From: an uncultured Clostridia bacterium | GTDB taxonomy: Bacteria; Bacillota; Clostridia; Acetivibrionales; CALMWN01 | DNA: 6,828 nucleotides | Reading direction: 5' to 3' | Assembly (NCBI GenBank): GCA_937873555.1 | Contig: CALMWN010000250.1 | Coordinates: 1 to 6,828 of the forward strand | In this document: in pieces, positions 6,387-6,828 of the stretch | Position numbering within the stretch: position 1 is the first letter of the stretch | Layout of the letters: every line of letters starts with the position of its first letter | Program-made: the position numbers and the translations under genes | The notes under the pieces: generated by a model | What the model was told of the DNA's origin: nothing | The model's database searches: none | What the model saw: only the letters and a program-made list of their open reading frames with translations

Positions 6387-6604
6387 CCTACTTTTTTAAT
6401 GATTATCTCCCACATACCGTTTTCTTCTTGTACATCTATCTCACAGGCAAACTTTTTGAAAGCTTCTTTGAGAGATTGAGAGGTACAGCTATGATCTGTA
6501 ATAATTGTTATACTATCCCCTAGACTTAACTTTTTATATTGAATTTGTGCTTTTACTACAGGCACCGGACACATTTCGCCTACACAGTCTACTAATTTGT
6601 TCAT
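6383..6604 (-). CDS. TusA family sulfurtransferase (SirA/YedF-like)
   Basis: A complete 73-aa protein of the TusA/SirA fold, the usual size. The family signature CPxP is present as GEMCPVP with C12 as the sulfur-carrying cysteine, followed by the LSLGDSITIITDH strand-turn and a C-terminal helix and strand. Extra cysteines occur at 7, 40 and 54. TusA proteins carry persulfide sulfur to tRNA thiolation, molybdenum cofactor or other sulfur pathways. Stand-alone clostridial members often sit beside YeeE/YedE sulfur-compound transporters, and such a partner could lie outside the window. The start is well supported: AGGAG (6616-6612) lies 7 nt before ATG 6604. The gene ends on the same CTAG as the LysR remnant. 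No clear terminator follows. Which sulfur pathway it serves cannot be told. Confidence 0.9.
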   Translation of the reverse strand: MNKLVDCVGEMCPVPVVKAQIQYKKLSLGDSITIITDHSCTSQSLKEAFKKFACEIDVQEENGMWEIIIKKVG

Positions 6605-6702
6605 TTTTTAGCTCCTATGTTATTACTCCAGCATTAAACACTTATTTTTACTAATATTATTGATTTCTAAAAATACAGCTAAGCACTTCATTATGACCAT
6701 TA

Positions 6703-6727
6703 AACCTATATACAAAAGATATAGGTT
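6703..6727. repeat. 9-bp palindromic hairpin upstream of tusA-like gene
   Basis: AACCTATAT (6703-6711) and ATATAGGTT (6719-6727) form a perfect 9-bp inverted repeat with a 7-nt loop, about 100 bases before the tusA-like start. Neither direction has a good T-run, so an operator or leader structure is more likely than a terminator. Confidence 0.5.
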
Positions 6728-6749
6728 CAATTTAACTTTAATATCCAAT

Positions 6750-6764
6750 ATCTAATCATTAGAT
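6750..6764. promoter_or_regulatory. Operator-like palindrome ATCTAATCATTAGAT
   Basis: A perfect palindrome of two 7-bp arms around one base, about 150 bases upstream of the tusA-like start. It fits both general LysR-type site patterns, ATC-N9-GAT and T-N11-A. A further small palindrome, TTAACTGTTAA, lies at 6801-6811. No convincing -35/-10 pair was found for the tusA-like gene between 6605 and 6828, so its promoter remains unplaced. Confidence 0.4.
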
Positions 6765-6828
6765 GCTTACCATTGCTTAGAAGGTTAACATGTTTATATT
6801 TTAACTGTTAAGTTCAAGCCTGTAATGC

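Noticed and set aside
6605..6828. sigma-A promoter for the tusA-like gene
   Set aside because: Pairs such as TTAGCT-17-TAATAT match too few consensus bases to be called in DNA this AT-rich.

Overview
The window is AT-rich and uses strong GGAGG-type ribosome binding sites, sigma-A-like promoters and AT-rich codons. Together with the IS1182-type element and a TusA-like gene, this suggests a low-GC Bacillota chromosome, probably an anaerobic Clostridia member. That placement is inference from composition and gene content only.

Left part (1-3986): the 3' half of a sodium:solute symporter of the acetate/carboxylate (ActP-like) type runs rightward. It converges on a long leftward gene, and the two share one hairpin terminator between their 3' ends. 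The leftward gene is the main item of interest. It encodes one polypeptide with an N-terminal PHP metallo-phosphoesterase domain, a transmembrane segment, an extracellular Cache sensor, a second transmembrane segment, a PAS-like domain, and a C-terminal DUF294/DUF294_C nucleotidyltransferase module of the GlnD-like kind. DUF294 proteins are often found beside acetate-type symporters, but there they usually carry cNMP-binding and CBS domains. Here the sensor half appears to have been replaced. A candidate sigma-A promoter fixes the start at 3920 (979 aa).

Middle part (3987-4731): about 540 bases without an intact gene hold several inverted repeats, including a 22-bp near-perfect pair and a GC-rich hairpin. 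These are followed by the promoter, ribosome binding site and first codons of a broken gene, probably a transposase. An inverted repeat there is placed so that read-through RNA, but not RNA from the gene's own promoter, would hide the start site.

Right part (4629-6150): an apparently intact IS1182-family element with a 454-aa transposase, its own extended -10 promoter and a terminator. On its right side lies only the 3' end of a LysR-type regulator gene, so the two flanks come from different genes and the locus has been rearranged. The regulator remnant meets a leftward tusA-like sulfurtransferase gene tail to tail, and both stop codons lie within one CTAG. The last 220 bases, upstream of tusA, hold palindromes that resemble LysR-type operators.

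How the genes may work together (inference): the symporter imports a small carboxylate, and the Cache-PAS-nucleotidyltransferase protein may sense that nutrient outside the cell and control uptake or metabolism by nucleotidylation, with the PHP domain as the opposing hydrolase. The right-hand side is a separate sulfur-handling locus damaged by insertion sequences.
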